From Thalassospira sp. TSL5-1 (lineage in GTDB: Bacteria; Pseudomonadota; Alphaproteobacteria; Rhodospirillales; Thalassospiraceae), in NCBI RefSeq assembly GCF_001907695.1, contig NZ_KV880639.1, positions 260,103-324,102 on the forward strand: 64,000 nucleotides of DNA, given 5' to 3'. A program made the position numbers and the translations under genes. Within the stretch, counting starts at the first letter, position 1, and each line of letters begins with the position of its first letter. This document shows, in pieces, positions 53,813 to 62,734 of this stretch. Under the pieces are notes generated by a model that saw nothing but the letters and a program-made list of their open reading frames with translations, did no database searches and was not told where the DNA came from.

Positions 53813-55564
53813 ATGAATAACACTGCGACGCGCAAAACCTCTGGCTGGACATTGTTTTTACCCAAACTGGTCACAGTCTTTCGCGAGGGTTATTCGCTGG
53901 CACATCTAAGGCAGGATGCCATTTCGGGCATGACAGTGGCGGTCGTTGCCCTGCCGCTTTCCATGGCGCTGGCTATTGCCAGCGGCGCCACGCCGGACAA
54001 GGGGCTGATAACCGCCATTATTGCCGGTTTTTTCATATCTGCCCTGGGCGGCAGCCGTTTTCAAATCGGTGGGCCTACCGGTGCCTTTGTAGTGGTGGTG
54101 TTTAATGTCATCGCCCAATATGGCTATGACGGGTTGATCCTGGCAACGCTGATGGCCGGTATCATGCTGATCATTGCGGGGCTGGCGCGCTTTGGCACAT
54201 GGATCAAATATATCCCCGAACCGGTGGTAACGGGCTTTACCTCCGGCATTGCGGTAATCATTTTCACCAGCCAGATCAAGGATCTGTTTGGCCTTAAAAT
54301 GGCAGAACTGCCGGCCGAGTTTATCGCCAAGATCGAAGCCCTGTGGCAGGCTCGTGCAACCCTGGACCCGGTAAACCTGGCAATTGCATTGGGCGCACTG
54401 GCCGTCATCATCATCGCCCGGCGCACCGCCCCCAAACTTCCCAGTTTCCTGATCGCGGTTGCCCTGGCATCGGTAATTGTCGCTGTTGGCAATTTGCCCA
54501 TCGAGACCATTGGCTCTCGCTTTGGTGGCATTTCAGCCGATATCGGCCTGCCCTCCCTGCCTGATGTCTCGACCGCACGTATCATGCAGCTCATGCCCAG
54601 CGCCTTTACCATCGCCTTTCTGGCCGGGATCGAAAGCCTGCTATCCGCAATGGTGGCCGATGGCATGACAGGCCGCCGCCATCGTTCCAACTGCGAACTG
54701 GTGGCCCAGGGTGTTGCCAATCTGGCATCCGGGCTGTTTGGCGGGCTGCCGGCGACCGGGGCCATTGCCCGCACGGCCACCAACATTCGTTCCGGGGCGA
54801 AATCGCCCATATCAGGCATGTTGCATGCGGTTTTTCTGCTGATTTTCATGCTGTTGCTGGCCCCGCTGGCAAATTACATTCCGCTGGCTGCCCTGGCCGC
54901 CGTGTTGATGGTTGTTGCCTGGAATATGAGCGAGATGGACCGTTTTGCCCGCCTGCTGCGCGGCCCGCTGGGCGACCGGCTGGTGCTGATCGTAACATTC
55001 GGCCTGACGGTGATGGTGGATTTGACGGTTGCCATTCAGGCCGGTGTGGTGCTGGCTGCCATCCTGTTTATGCACCGCATGTCTGAAAGTGTCATCATCT
55101 CCCAGACACCGGCAGGCAATGGCAATGCAAACAACGGCGACAAATTGAGCACACAAAACCGTTCCGGCACCACCCCGCTGATCCGCCAGGACCAGCCCGA
55201 TGGATTGCCCGATAACCCGATCATGCGCGAGGGCATCCCCGATAATCTTGAAATTTATCGCCTGTCGGGACCGTTGTTTTTTGGCGTCGCCAACCGACTG
55301 ACCGATGTGATCGACAGTGTAGCCGGTTATCCGCGCGATTTTATCCTGTGTATGGATGATGTGCCCATGATCGATGCCAGCGGCGCATCGCGGATCGAAC
55401 ATTTCATTTCCACCTGCCAGCGGCATGGCACACGGCTGTTTCTGGTGGGCTTAAGGTCTCAACCGCAAAAGGTTCTGGCGGGTATGGGCATCCTGGAACG
55501 CAACGCCCTGCATGTTGAATCCGACATTGCCGGTGCCTTGCAAAAAATCCGCCCAACGCGCTAA
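53813..55564 (+). CDS. SulP-family anion transporter with STAS domain
   Basis: A 583-residue sulfate/bicarbonate-type transporter. The membrane core has about 10-14 segments, beginning LRQDAISGMTVAVVALPLSMALAIASGATPDKGLITAIIAGFFISALGGSRFQIGGPTGAFVVVVF, the SulP signature. ALVAQGVANLASG-like (CELVAQGVANLASGLFGGLPATGAIARTATNIRSGAKSPI) follows. The C-terminal STAS domain includes FILCMDDVPMIDASGASRIEHFISTCQRHG. A polar, Asn/Gly-rich linker (NGNANNGDKLSTQNRSG) precedes the STAS. ATG at 53813 is preferred; a GTG at 53777 lies within the motif region. Sulfate uptake fits the nearby cys genes. Confidence 0.92.
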   Translation: MNNTATRKTSGWTLFLPKLVTVFREGYSLAHLRQDAISGMTVAVVALPLSMALAIASGATPDKGLITAIIAGFFISALGGSRFQIGGPTGAFVVVVFNVIAQYGYDGLILATLMAGIMLIIAGLARFGTWIKYIPEPVVTGFTSGIAVIIFTSQIKDLFGLKMAELPAEFIAKIEALWQARATLDPVNLAIALGALAVIIIARRTAPKLPSFLIAVALASVIVAVGNLPIETIGSRFGGISADIGLPSLPDVSTARIMQLMPSAFTIAFLAGIESLLSAMVADGMTGRRHRSNCELVAQGVANLASGLFGGLPATGAIARTATNIRSGAKSPISGMLHAVFLLIFMLLLAPLANYIPLAALAAVLMVVAWNMSEMDRFARLLRGPLGDRLVLIVTFGLTVMVDLTVAIQAGVVLAAILFMHRMSESVIISQTPAGNGNANNGDKLSTQNRSGTTPLIRQDQPDGLPDNPIMREGIPDNLEIYRLSGPLFFGVANRLTDVIDSVAGYPRDFILCMDDVPMIDASGASRIEHFISTCQRHGTRLFLVGLRSQPQKVLAGMGILERNALHVESDIAGALQKIRPTR

Positions 55565-55887
55565 AATGGCCAATAAAGCAAAGCAGATTGCACAAAAGGC
55601 CGCCTTCTATTGACCATTGTTTTTCGGGTCGCGTGATCAAACAGTTACGCAATCAATGCGCGACCCAAAACCAACCCAGACGCGAATAATCATTAAATCC
55701 CTGCGATCGCACCCTTTTTTGGAAACCATTCATCGCGTGCAACGTTACCCCTGAATATAGTCTGTCTGCCCGGGTCTAGAGAGCCAGGCGATTATCTATT
55801 GCTGGCATTCGCGTGAACAACAATAGACAATTGTGAAAAGGCGGGCGCACAATACCGTCAGAAATTGACAATATTCAGGGAAGTTTT
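55565..55887. other. Region between SulP and the polyamine-type operon
   Basis: 323 bp without a gene. GGGTCGCG (55626-55633) and CGCGACCC (55659-55666) are perfect inverse arms 25 bases apart. ATTGTG (55830-55835) and CACAAT (55848-55853) lie near the operon's start, with further ACAAT copies at 55820 and 55867. These may be operator sites; no clear -35/-10 pair was assigned. Confidence 0.45.
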
Positions 55888-57003
55888 ATGTCAAACAAAG
55901 ACGTTGTGATCTCCGCGCGTGCGGTCAGCAAGCGGTTTGGGGGCGGCTCCAACGCTGTTCTGGCACTTGATGATGTATCGGTTGATATATTCCAGAACGA
56001 ATTTTTCACCATGTTGGGGCCGTCTGGCTGCGGCAAAACCACGCTTTTGCGCCTGATTGGCGGATTCGAGCAGGCAAGTGGCGGTGAAATTGCCCTAGAA
56101 GGCAAAGCCCTAAACGACCTGCCCCCATTTAAACGCCCGATCAACACGGTATTTCAGTCCTATGCCCTGTTTCCGCATTTAACCGTGCGCGAAAACGTGA
56201 CATTTGGCCTTGAAATGCAAAACATACCCAAGCGCGATGCCAACTGCCGCGCCGAAGAAATGCTGGAACTGGTGCGCCTGGCTGAATTTGGCGACCGCCA
56301 GCCCAGCCAGCTTTCCGGCGGGCAGCAGCAGCGTATTGCGCTCGCCCGTGCACTCGCCCCGGCCCCCAAGGTTTTGCTGCTGGATGAACCGCTTTCGGCA
56401 CTTGACCTGAAATTGCGCAAGGAAATGCAGATCGAACTCAAACGCCTGCAAACCGAAACCGGCATTACCTTTATCTTCGTCACCCACGATCAGGAAGAAG
56501 CCCTGGCAATGTCAGACCGCATTGCCGTGATGAAATCGGGCAAGATCCTGCAAATCGGCACCCCGCGCGACATTTACGAAACCCCAACCCACCGCTTTGT
56601 CGCCGATTTCATTGGCGATAGCAATTTCCTGCAAGGTGAAATTCACCAAAACGGGGCGGATGCTGGCAATGCCGTCCTTGCGCTGCCGGGCGGGCAAACC
56701 ATCAGCCTGGCCGGGGTGGCAGAAAACCCGTCGCGCCCTGCTCAACAAGCCAGCGCAACCATTGCCATTCGCCCGGAACGCATCATTCTGGCCCCACAAG
56801 GCAGCAGCGAGACAGCACTGCGCGGCAAAATCGACGATGTGGTTTATTTTGGTACCGACACCACCTATCACATCCGTCTGGATGATCAGACACGCCTGTT
56901 AACGCGCGTTCAAAACCGCGACGGGGCCACCATGTCCTTTGCGCGGGGGGATGATGTCGATATTACCCTTCCGGCCGCTGCCATCCGTGTATTGGTGGAC
57001 TAG
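55888..57003 (+). CDS. Polyamine-type ABC transporter ATP-binding protein (PotA/PotG-like)
   Basis: A 371-residue ATPase. Walker [18 protein letters not shown], signature [17 protein letters not shown], Walker [51 protein letters not shown]: the LRKEMQ..LQ..TGITF wording is typical of PotA/PotG. The TOBE-like C-terminus includes [12 protein letters not shown]. Followed after four bases by the first permease gene; the order ATPase, permease, permease, binding protein is that of polyamine importers. Confidence 0.94.
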   Translation: MSNKDVVISARAVSKRFGGGSNAVLALDDVSVDIFQNEFFTMLGPSGCGKTTLLRLIGGFEQASGGEIALEGKALNDLPPFKRPINTVFQSYALFPHLTVRENVTFGLEMQNIPKRDANCRAEEMLELVRLAEFGDRQPSQLSGGQQQRIALARALAPAPKVLLLDEPLSALDLKLRKEMQIELKRLQTETGITFIFVTHDQEEALAMSDRIAVMKSGKILQIGTPRDIYETPTHRFVADFIGDSNFLQGEIHQNGADAGNAVLALPGGQTISLAGVAENPSRPAQQASATIAIRPERIILAPQGSSETALRGKIDDVVYFGTDTTYHIRLDDQTRLLTRVQNRDGATMSFARGDDVDITLPAAAIRVLVD

Positions 57004-57007
57004 GCCG

Positions 57008-57898
57008 ATGGAATTTTTCACCCGACACAAACGTTTCTGGCTGATCGCCCCGGCAGTGGTCTATATCGGCTTTTTCATGGGCCTGCCGCTTTTGCAAATG
57101 GCCTATGTTTCCATTCTCGAACGCGGCACAAATGGCGGGGTAAATTGGGGCAGCCTGTCCTTTGATGCCTATGTTTCGTTCATCTTTGACCGCGATCTGA
57201 TGGATAATCTGATCGTCAATACCGACTATCTGCAAATCTTCCTGCGATCCTTCGAACTTTCAGCCCTGACCACCGTTCTGGCGCTGATCCTGGGTTTTCC
57301 CACCGCCTTTTATATTGCCATGCAGCCGCAAAGCCGGCGCAACATGTTCATCTTTCTGGTCACAATCCCGTTCTGGACCAACATCCTGGTACGCAACTAT
57401 GCCTGGATGCTGCTGCTGCGCAATGGCGGACTGATTGACAATTTGCTGAATGCCGTTGGTCTGGATACCGGCGGGCTGGATATTCTTTATACGCCCTATG
57501 CCGTCTCCATCGGTCTGACCTACACCTATCTGCCCTTCATGGTGCTACCAATTTATGCCAGCCTTGAAAAACTGGATCACCGTTTGATCGAGGCAGCATT
57601 TGACCTGGGGGCCAACAAACGCAAGGCCATGACCCGCATCATTCTGCCGCTGGCAACACCGGGCATTATTGCCGGGTCCATTCTGGTTTTCATTCCCTGC
57701 CTGGGCGCCTATGTCACGCCAGAGCTTCTGGGTGGTGGCAAATTCATGATGATCGCCAATCTGATTGGCAGCCAGTTTGGCGCAGCACGCAATTGGCCCT
57801 TTGGCGCAGCACTGGGCTTTGTCCTGCTGGCATTGGTGCTGATCGCGATGATGGTCTATTCGCTTAAATTCAAAAAAATGCCGGAGGACGCATCATGA
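57008..57898 (+). CDS. Polyamine-type ABC transporter permease (PotB/PotH-like)
   Basis: A 296-residue inner-membrane permease, six predicted segments. The EAA-type loop is LIEAAFDLGANKRKAMTRIILPLATPGIIAG, typical of PotB/PotH. IPFWTNILVRNYAWMLLLRNGGLIDNLLN is a further hallmark. ATG at 57008 (MEFFTRHKRFWLI) is chosen; an earlier in-frame start lies inside the ATPase gene. ATGA overlap with the next permease gene. Confidence 0.94.
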   Translation: MEFFTRHKRFWLIAPAVVYIGFFMGLPLLQMAYVSILERGTNGGVNWGSLSFDAYVSFIFDRDLMDNLIVNTDYLQIFLRSFELSALTTVLALILGFPTAFYIAMQPQSRRNMFIFLVTIPFWTNILVRNYAWMLLLRNGGLIDNLLNAVGLDTGGLDILYTPYAVSIGLTYTYLPFMVLPIYASLEKLDHRLIEAAFDLGANKRKAMTRIILPLATPGIIAGSILVFIPCLGAYVTPELLGGGKFMMIANLIGSQFGAARNWPFGAALGFVLLALVLIAMMVYSLKFKKMPEDAS

Positions 57899-58689
57899 AA
57901 GTTGATCGCGCCAACCCGTTATGGCGGTTTCACGGCATTACGCCAATGGCGATTTTCTTTTTCGCCTATCTGTATTTGCCGATCATTGTGCTGCTGGTTC
58001 TTTCCTTTAACGAAAACCGGCTTGCCACCATCTGGACCGGCTTTTCCACGCACTGGTACAGCGTGGTGCTGGATAATTCCGACATGCTGCGCGCAGCGAA
58101 AAATTCGCTTATCATTGGCCTGTCGGCCACTGTCATCGCCACCCTTGCAGCAACCCTGGCCGCAATGGGCATGGCACGCGGTCGGTTTCGCGGCGAAACC
58201 GGCGTTGCCGCCATGCTGACATTGCCGCTGCTGGTCCCCGAAATCGTTACCGCCATTGCCACCTTGCTGTTTTTCATCGTGATTGGCGTCAAACTGGGGT
58301 TAATCAGCATCATCGCCGCCCATACGGTATTTTGCATTCCCTTTGCCTATTTGCCCATCCGCGCAAGGTTGGACGGTATGGACCCTGCCTTGATCGAGGC
58401 AGCAAACGACCTTTATGCCAATGAATGGCAGGCGTTTAAGCGCGTGACTTTTCCACTATTATGGCCGGGCATTCTTTCCGGTGCGATGCTGTCCTTCATC
58501 ATCTCGCTCGATGATTTCGTGATTTCCTATTTCGTCGGCGGGGCCGGGTCCACCACCCTGCCAATCTATATCTTTGGCATGATCCGCATTGGCATTACGC
58601 CCGAGGTCAATGCCATTTCCGCCCTAATGCTGATCATATCGATCATTTTTGTCAGCATCTCGTTTTTAATTGACCGGATCCGGTATTAA
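57895..58689 (+). CDS. Polyamine-type ABC transporter permease (PotC/PotI-like)
   Basis: A 264-residue partner permease. YLPIIVLLVLSFNENRLATIWTGFSTHWYSVVLDNSDMLRAAKNSLIIG and the EAA-type loop LIEAANDLYANEWQAFKRVTFPLLWPGILSG are close to PotC/PotI. SLDDFVISYFVGGAGSTTLPIYIFGMIRIGITPEVNAISALML is a strong family match. Four-base overlap with the upstream permease gene. Confidence 0.95.
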   Translation: MKVDRANPLWRFHGITPMAIFFFAYLYLPIIVLLVLSFNENRLATIWTGFSTHWYSVVLDNSDMLRAAKNSLIIGLSATVIATLAATLAAMGMARGRFRGETGVAAMLTLPLLVPEIVTAIATLLFFIVIGVKLGLISIIAAHTVFCIPFAYLPIRARLDGMDPALIEAANDLYANEWQAFKRVTFPLLWPGILSGAMLSFIISLDDFVISYFVGGAGSTTLPIYIFGMIRIGITPEVNAISALMLIISIIFVSISFLIDRIRY

Positions 58690-58791
58690 CAATCGGCCCT
58701 GTCATATTATTCGACGTAAAACGCGTGCGGTTTGGGGGACGGGGCCGCACGCCAGAGCATAAATCAGACCGTCCGATCAGGGAGTTTTAAA

Positions 58792-59838
58792 ATGAAACTA
58801 CGTTCTATCCTTCTGGGCGCATCCGCCTTTGCCCTTTTAAGCCTTGGAGCCGGGGCTGCCAAAGCCGACGGCGAGCTGTTTTTCTACAACTGGTCCAACT
58901 ACTTCCCGCCGGAACTTTTTGAAAAATTTGAAAAGGAAACCGGTATCAAGGTGACGCTGGATGTTTATGATTCCAACGAAACCATGCTGGCGAAGCTCCA
59001 GGCCGGGGCATCGGGTTACGACATTGTTGTCGCATCCGATTACATGGTCGATGTCATGATCAAGGAAAAGCTGGCAACCGAATTTGATGCCAAAAGCCTT
59101 GAAAATTTCAAAGATGTCGCCAAGCCGCACGACACCATGAAATACGACCCGGAGCGCAAATATTCGGCTACGTATTTGTGGGGTACAACCGGCTTTACCT
59201 ATGATTCCGATATCGCCAAAGAAAAGCTGGATGATAGCTGGAAAGAGTTTTTTGAACCACGCCCCGAATTCCAGGGCAAAATCGGTGCTTTGAATGACGA
59301 AGTCGAAATGTATGCCGCTGCGGCCTATTATGCCGGGGTGGATAAATGCACCGAAGACCCGAAAGAAGCACAACAAATCCTCGACATTTTGCAAAAGCAG
59401 AAACCCTATGTCGCGGTTTATAGCTCCGAAGGGACGATTGACCGGATGGCCGCCAAGGAAGTTGCCATGCACATGCAGTGGAATGGCGCATCGCACCGCA
59501 CCAAAGAAAGCCTGCCCAGTGCCGTTTTTGTCTATCCCAGGGAAGGGCTGAGCTTCTGGTCCGATCACTTCATCATCCCCAAAGGGGCCCCACACTTTGA
59601 CAATGCCAAAACCTTTATCAACTGGATGATGTTGCCCGAGAATGCCGCCGCCGCATCCAACTATACCGGTTATATGAATGGCATTAAGGGATCGGATGCC
59701 TATCTTGATGAAGCCCTCAAGAATGATCCGGCCGTGAACATGCCCGAGAAATATGCCGACCGGCTGGTTGCTGGCAAAAACTGTTCAACAAAGGCCCGCG
59801 ATTTGCGCAACCGCGTCTGGACCAAGCTGAAAAGCTGA
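58792..59838 (+). CDS. Polyamine-type periplasmic binding protein (PotD/PotF-like)
   Basis: A 348-residue secreted protein. ATG at 58792 follows AGGGAG and yields signal peptide MKLRSILLGASAFALLSLGAGAAKA. ELFFYNWSNYFPPELFEKFEKETGIKVTLDVYDSNETMLAKLQAG is the classic PotD/PotF opening, and YDIVVASDYMVDVM and LWGTTGFTYDSD follow. YNWSNY and other acidic and aromatic residues fit polyamine binding; spermidine versus putrescine is not resolved. A terminator lies 54 bases downstream. Confidence 0.94.
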   Translation: MKLRSILLGASAFALLSLGAGAAKADGELFFYNWSNYFPPELFEKFEKETGIKVTLDVYDSNETMLAKLQAGASGYDIVVASDYMVDVMIKEKLATEFDAKSLENFKDVAKPHDTMKYDPERKYSATYLWGTTGFTYDSDIAKEKLDDSWKEFFEPRPEFQGKIGALNDEVEMYAAAAYYAGVDKCTEDPKEAQQILDILQKQKPYVAVYSSEGTIDRMAAKEVAMHMQWNGASHRTKESLPSAVFVYPREGLSFWSDHFIIPKGAPHFDNAKTFINWMMLPENAAAASNYTGYMNGIKGSDAYLDEALKNDPAVNMPEKYADRLVAGKNCSTKARDLRNRVWTKLKS

Positions 59839-59891
59839 TAAACCTGCGTTTTTGCGCCACAAACGTGGCTGACAGAGACTAAACCATCACC

Positions 59892-59937
59892 GGCAGCCGG
59901 TATCTGACAGTGAGCTCAGGTTTCCGGCTGCCTTTTT
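59892..59937 (+). terminator. Terminator after the polyamine binding-protein gene
   Basis: GGCAGCCGG (59892-59900) and CCGGCTGCC (59924-59932), perfect 9-bp stem, then TTTTT. The loop is 23 bases, so partial readthrough into the hydrolase gene is possible. Confidence 0.78.
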
Positions 59938-59966
59938 ACCCCGCATATATATTTGGGGGCGTCACC

Positions 59967-60887
59967 ATGACCCAAGACCTGACAGATACCGTCAATATCG
60001 CCCTGTGGGCCACCAATCTGGGTGTTGCCATTTCCGGCATCGCTGACTGGATCGCTCATATTGACCAGAAAATGAAACAGGCCCGTGCTGAAGGGGCCGA
60101 TATTTTTGTCATGCCGGAATATGCCAGTGAACAATGGCTGGCCTTTAAGCCCCACGGCCTGCAACCGGACGAGGAAATCGCCTGGATGGCCGACTTGGCC
60201 CCAACCGTCATCGATGGCGCAACCAACCTTGCCATTCGCCATAACATGATGCTGGTTGCGGGTTCCATGCCCTGGCATATCGGTGATGATCCGCGCCGCG
60301 GTCAAACCAACCGGGCCCTTGCCTTTCTGCCCGATGGCAAAATGATTGCCCAGGATAAACTCAGCCTCACCCCGGGCGAACAGGAACCCGATAACTGGAA
60401 CCTGACACCAGGTAAGAAATTGTCCGTCATCGACTGGTGCGGTTTGCGCATTGCCATTTTGATCTGCCTCGACATTGAAATGCCCGCCCTGTCCTGCCTG
60501 CTGGCCCGGCAAAATATCGATCTGGTGCTGGTGCCATCCATGACAGCCAAACCCTCGGGCTATCATCGGGTGTTTGGCTGTGCCAAGGCGCGTGCCGTGG
60601 AATTGATGTGCACCATTGCCGCCTGTGGCACCACCGGCGCAGCCATTAACACCACGCAAAACCCCACCAATTACAGCGGCTGTGCCGTTTATATTCCGTG
60701 CGAACCCGATTTGGGCCATAACGGCATATTCGCCATGATCGCACCCGATGGTGGGGATGGTGGCGATGGTCCCGTCTTGCTGGCCCGTGATGTCCCGGTT
60801 GGCAAAATCCGCCAGTTGCGCGCGGGCGATGCCGAAGTCTGGCCAGGGAACTGGTCGGCGCGCGAAATCGAGGTCACACAGGCCTGA
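59967..60887 (+). CDS. Carbon-nitrogen (nitrilase-superfamily) hydrolase
   Basis: A 306-residue amidase-type enzyme. The Glu-Lys-Cys triad is visible: Glu in IFVMPEYASE, Lys in IAQDKLSLTPGEQE, Cys in AILICLDIEMPALS. The start ATG at 59967 (MTQDLTDTVNIALW) gives the usual N-terminal strand; an earlier start lies in the terminator region. Related enzymes hydrolyse N-carbamoylputrescine or omega-amides. Its place directly after a polyamine importer makes polyamine catabolism likely but unproven. It could have its own promoter or depend on readthrough. Confidence 0.9.
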   Translation: MTQDLTDTVNIALWATNLGVAISGIADWIAHIDQKMKQARAEGADIFVMPEYASEQWLAFKPHGLQPDEEIAWMADLAPTVIDGATNLAIRHNMMLVAGSMPWHIGDDPRRGQTNRALAFLPDGKMIAQDKLSLTPGEQEPDNWNLTPGKKLSVIDWCGLRIAILICLDIEMPALSCLLARQNIDLVLVPSMTAKPSGYHRVFGCAKARAVELMCTIAACGTTGAAINTTQNPTNYSGCAVYIPCEPDLGHNGIFAMIAPDGGDGGDGPVLLARDVPVGKIRQLRAGDAEVWPGNWSAREIEVTQA

Positions 60888-61033
60888 ATGTGATGGGGTC
60901 ATTTGCGAAGCGAAGCATTACCGTCATTCTTCACGACGCCAATTGGCCCCATAAAATTTAGCAAACTGGTCCTTCGTCTAGAACCGACTGTACCTCACAT
61001 TGGCCGAACTGCGTATCATTGAGGATAAAGACC

Positions 61034-61759
61034 ATGACCACCGCGCCCCGATACAACCAGTTCGGCCAACCCATTGGCCACCCTGTCGAAAACTGGAAAC
61101 CCAGCACCCTGCCACCTACTACAGCCATGACGGGCACCCACTGCCGGGTTGAACCGATTGACCCCGCCAAGCATGCCAACGACCTGTTCGAGGGCAACCG
61201 GGTGGCCGCGACGGGCGAACGCTTCACCTATCTTCCTTACGAGGCGTTCGAGGATGTTGGTACCTATCAAACCTGGCTTGAAAGCATGCGCGGACCGGAC
61301 CCGATGCTGCATGCCATTATCGACCTTGCCAGCGGCAAAGCAGTAGGCATTGCGGCATTTCTGCGGCCCGATACCACACATGGTACAATTGAAGTTGGCC
61401 ATATCAACTATACCCCGGCCCTGTCGCAAACCATTGCCGGCACCGAAGCCATGTATCTGATGATGAAACGGGCCTTCGACGAGTTGGGCTATCGCCGCTA
61501 TGAATGGAAATGCGACGATCAGAACGCCCCGTCGCGCGCCGCCGCAACGCGGTATGGCTTTGTTTATGAAGGCACCTTCCGCCAGCACATGGTTTATAAG
61601 GGCCGCAATCGTGATTCGGCATGGTTTTCCATCCTCGATCAGGAATGGCCGCTGGTCCGTGCCGCATTTGAAGCCTGGCTTGCCCCAAAAAACTTCGATG
61701 CCAATGGCAAACAAATCAAAAGCCTGCAAACCCTGCGCACGGAATTGGCCGCATCATAA
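61034..61759 (+). CDS. GNAT acetyltransferase (RimJ/RimL-like)
   Basis: A 241-residue acetyltransferase. It opens with a proline-rich lead (YNQFGQPIGHPVENWKPSTLPPTTAMTGTHCRVEPI) found in yeast-like and bacterial RimL-type relatives of unknown substrate. The core is VGIAAFLRPDTTHGTIEVGHINYTPALSQTIAGTEAMYLMMKRAFDELGYRRYEWKCDDQNAPSRAAATRYGFVYEGTFRQHMVYKGRNRDSAWFSIL. ATG at 61034 follows GAGGATAAAG. A polyamine- or antibiotic-acetylating role is not supported beyond the family. Confidence 0.9.
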   Translation: MTTAPRYNQFGQPIGHPVENWKPSTLPPTTAMTGTHCRVEPIDPAKHANDLFEGNRVAATGERFTYLPYEAFEDVGTYQTWLESMRGPDPMLHAIIDLASGKAVGIAAFLRPDTTHGTIEVGHINYTPALSQTIAGTEAMYLMMKRAFDELGYRRYEWKCDDQNAPSRAAATRYGFVYEGTFRQHMVYKGRNRDSAWFSILDQEWPLVRAAFEAWLAPKNFDANGKQIKSLQTLRTELAAS

Positions 61760-61794
61760 GGCCGGTGCAATAATCAAATTGTCCAACAGGATAA

Positions 61795-61824
61795 AACGCC
61801 GCCGCTGCCTGGCGGCGTTTTTAT
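61795..61824 (+). terminator. Terminator after the GNAT gene
   Basis: AACGCCGCC (61795-61803) and GGCGGCGTT (61811-61819), perfect stem, then TTTATT. Confidence 0.9.
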
Positions 61825-61936
61825 TGGGGGGTAACATGCCCTTCAGCAACCGGGCTCGTGCGCTGATCGTCTGATGATTATGAATTTGGCAGAAGTCACG
61901 TTATAACAAACCAACGCCTTAATCCCGGAGCCCCGA

Positions 61937-62572
61937 ATGTTTGATGCTCGCCTGCGCCCGCTGATTGATCCACCTTTGAACGCAATGGCACGGCGGCTTT
62001 CGGGCAGCGGTATTACACCAAACATGGTCACAGCACTGGGGTTTCTTTTGGGCTTGATGGCCGCCTTTGCCCTGGCAATCAACCTTTATTACGTGGCTGC
62101 CACCCTGATCATCCTCAGCCGCCTGGCCGACGGTATGGACGGGGCCATTGCCCGCCATGCCGCCCCGCGCAGTCGCCACCCCAATGCCAAAACACAGGAA
62201 AGCGATATTGGCGGCTATTACGATATCGTTGCCGATTTTCTGTTTTATTCAGGCATGGTGCTGGCCTTTGCCATTGGACGCCCGCAGGATGCGTTAATGG
62301 CCGCGTTCCTGATTTTCTGCTTTGTCGGGACGGGCAGCAGTTTTCTCGCCTATGCCATTATCGCTGCCAAACGCGGGGACAATCATGAAAAACAGGGTAA
62401 AAAAAGCTTCTATTACCTGACCGGCATTACCGAAGGCAGCGAAACCATTGCCGTCCTGCTGGCCTTTTGTTTCTTCCCGCACTATTTCCAGCCCATCGCC
62501 GCCATTTTCGGGGTCCTGTGCCTAATCACAACCTTTGGCCGCGTCCTGCAAGCACGGCGCGATTTCTCCTGA
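61937..62572 (+). CDS. CDP-alcohol phosphatidyltransferase-family protein
   Basis: A 211-residue membrane enzyme of phospholipid synthesis, about six segments. The family active site is normally DGxxARx8GxxxDxxxD. Here it reads ADGMDGAIARHAAPRSRHPNAKTQESDIGGYYDIVADF: all acidic residues and the Gly are present, but 18 residues lie between the Arg and the Gly where eight are usual. The two final Asp are intact, so activity is plausible. The product cannot be told (CDP-DAG and alcohol partner unknown). No ribosome site is strong; ATG at 61937. Confidence 0.85.
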   Translation: MFDARLRPLIDPPLNAMARRLSGSGITPNMVTALGFLLGLMAAFALAINLYYVAATLIILSRLADGMDGAIARHAAPRSRHPNAKTQESDIGGYYDIVADFLFYSGMVLAFAIGRPQDALMAAFLIFCFVGTGSSFLAYAIIAAKRGDNHEKQGKKSFYYLTGITEGSETIAVLLAFCFFPHYFQPIAAIFGVLCLITTFGRVLQARRDFS

Positions 62573-62734
62573 TCCAAGATCACGGTTGTGCCCTCCTATC
62601 AGCCTTTCACCTAAATCCTTTTGATGGGTCTTGACGGAATACACTCTCGACACCTAATACATTGGTATAGTAAATTATTCTTATGAAGATTAATTACCTC
62701 CTATAACAGGTATCGAGCAGAAGGGCGTCCCGCC

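Noticed and set aside
59916-60902. 328-codon open frame on the minus strand
   Set aside because: Antisense to the carbon-nitrogen hydrolase, whose catalytic triad is intact; no recognisable protein in the antisense frame.
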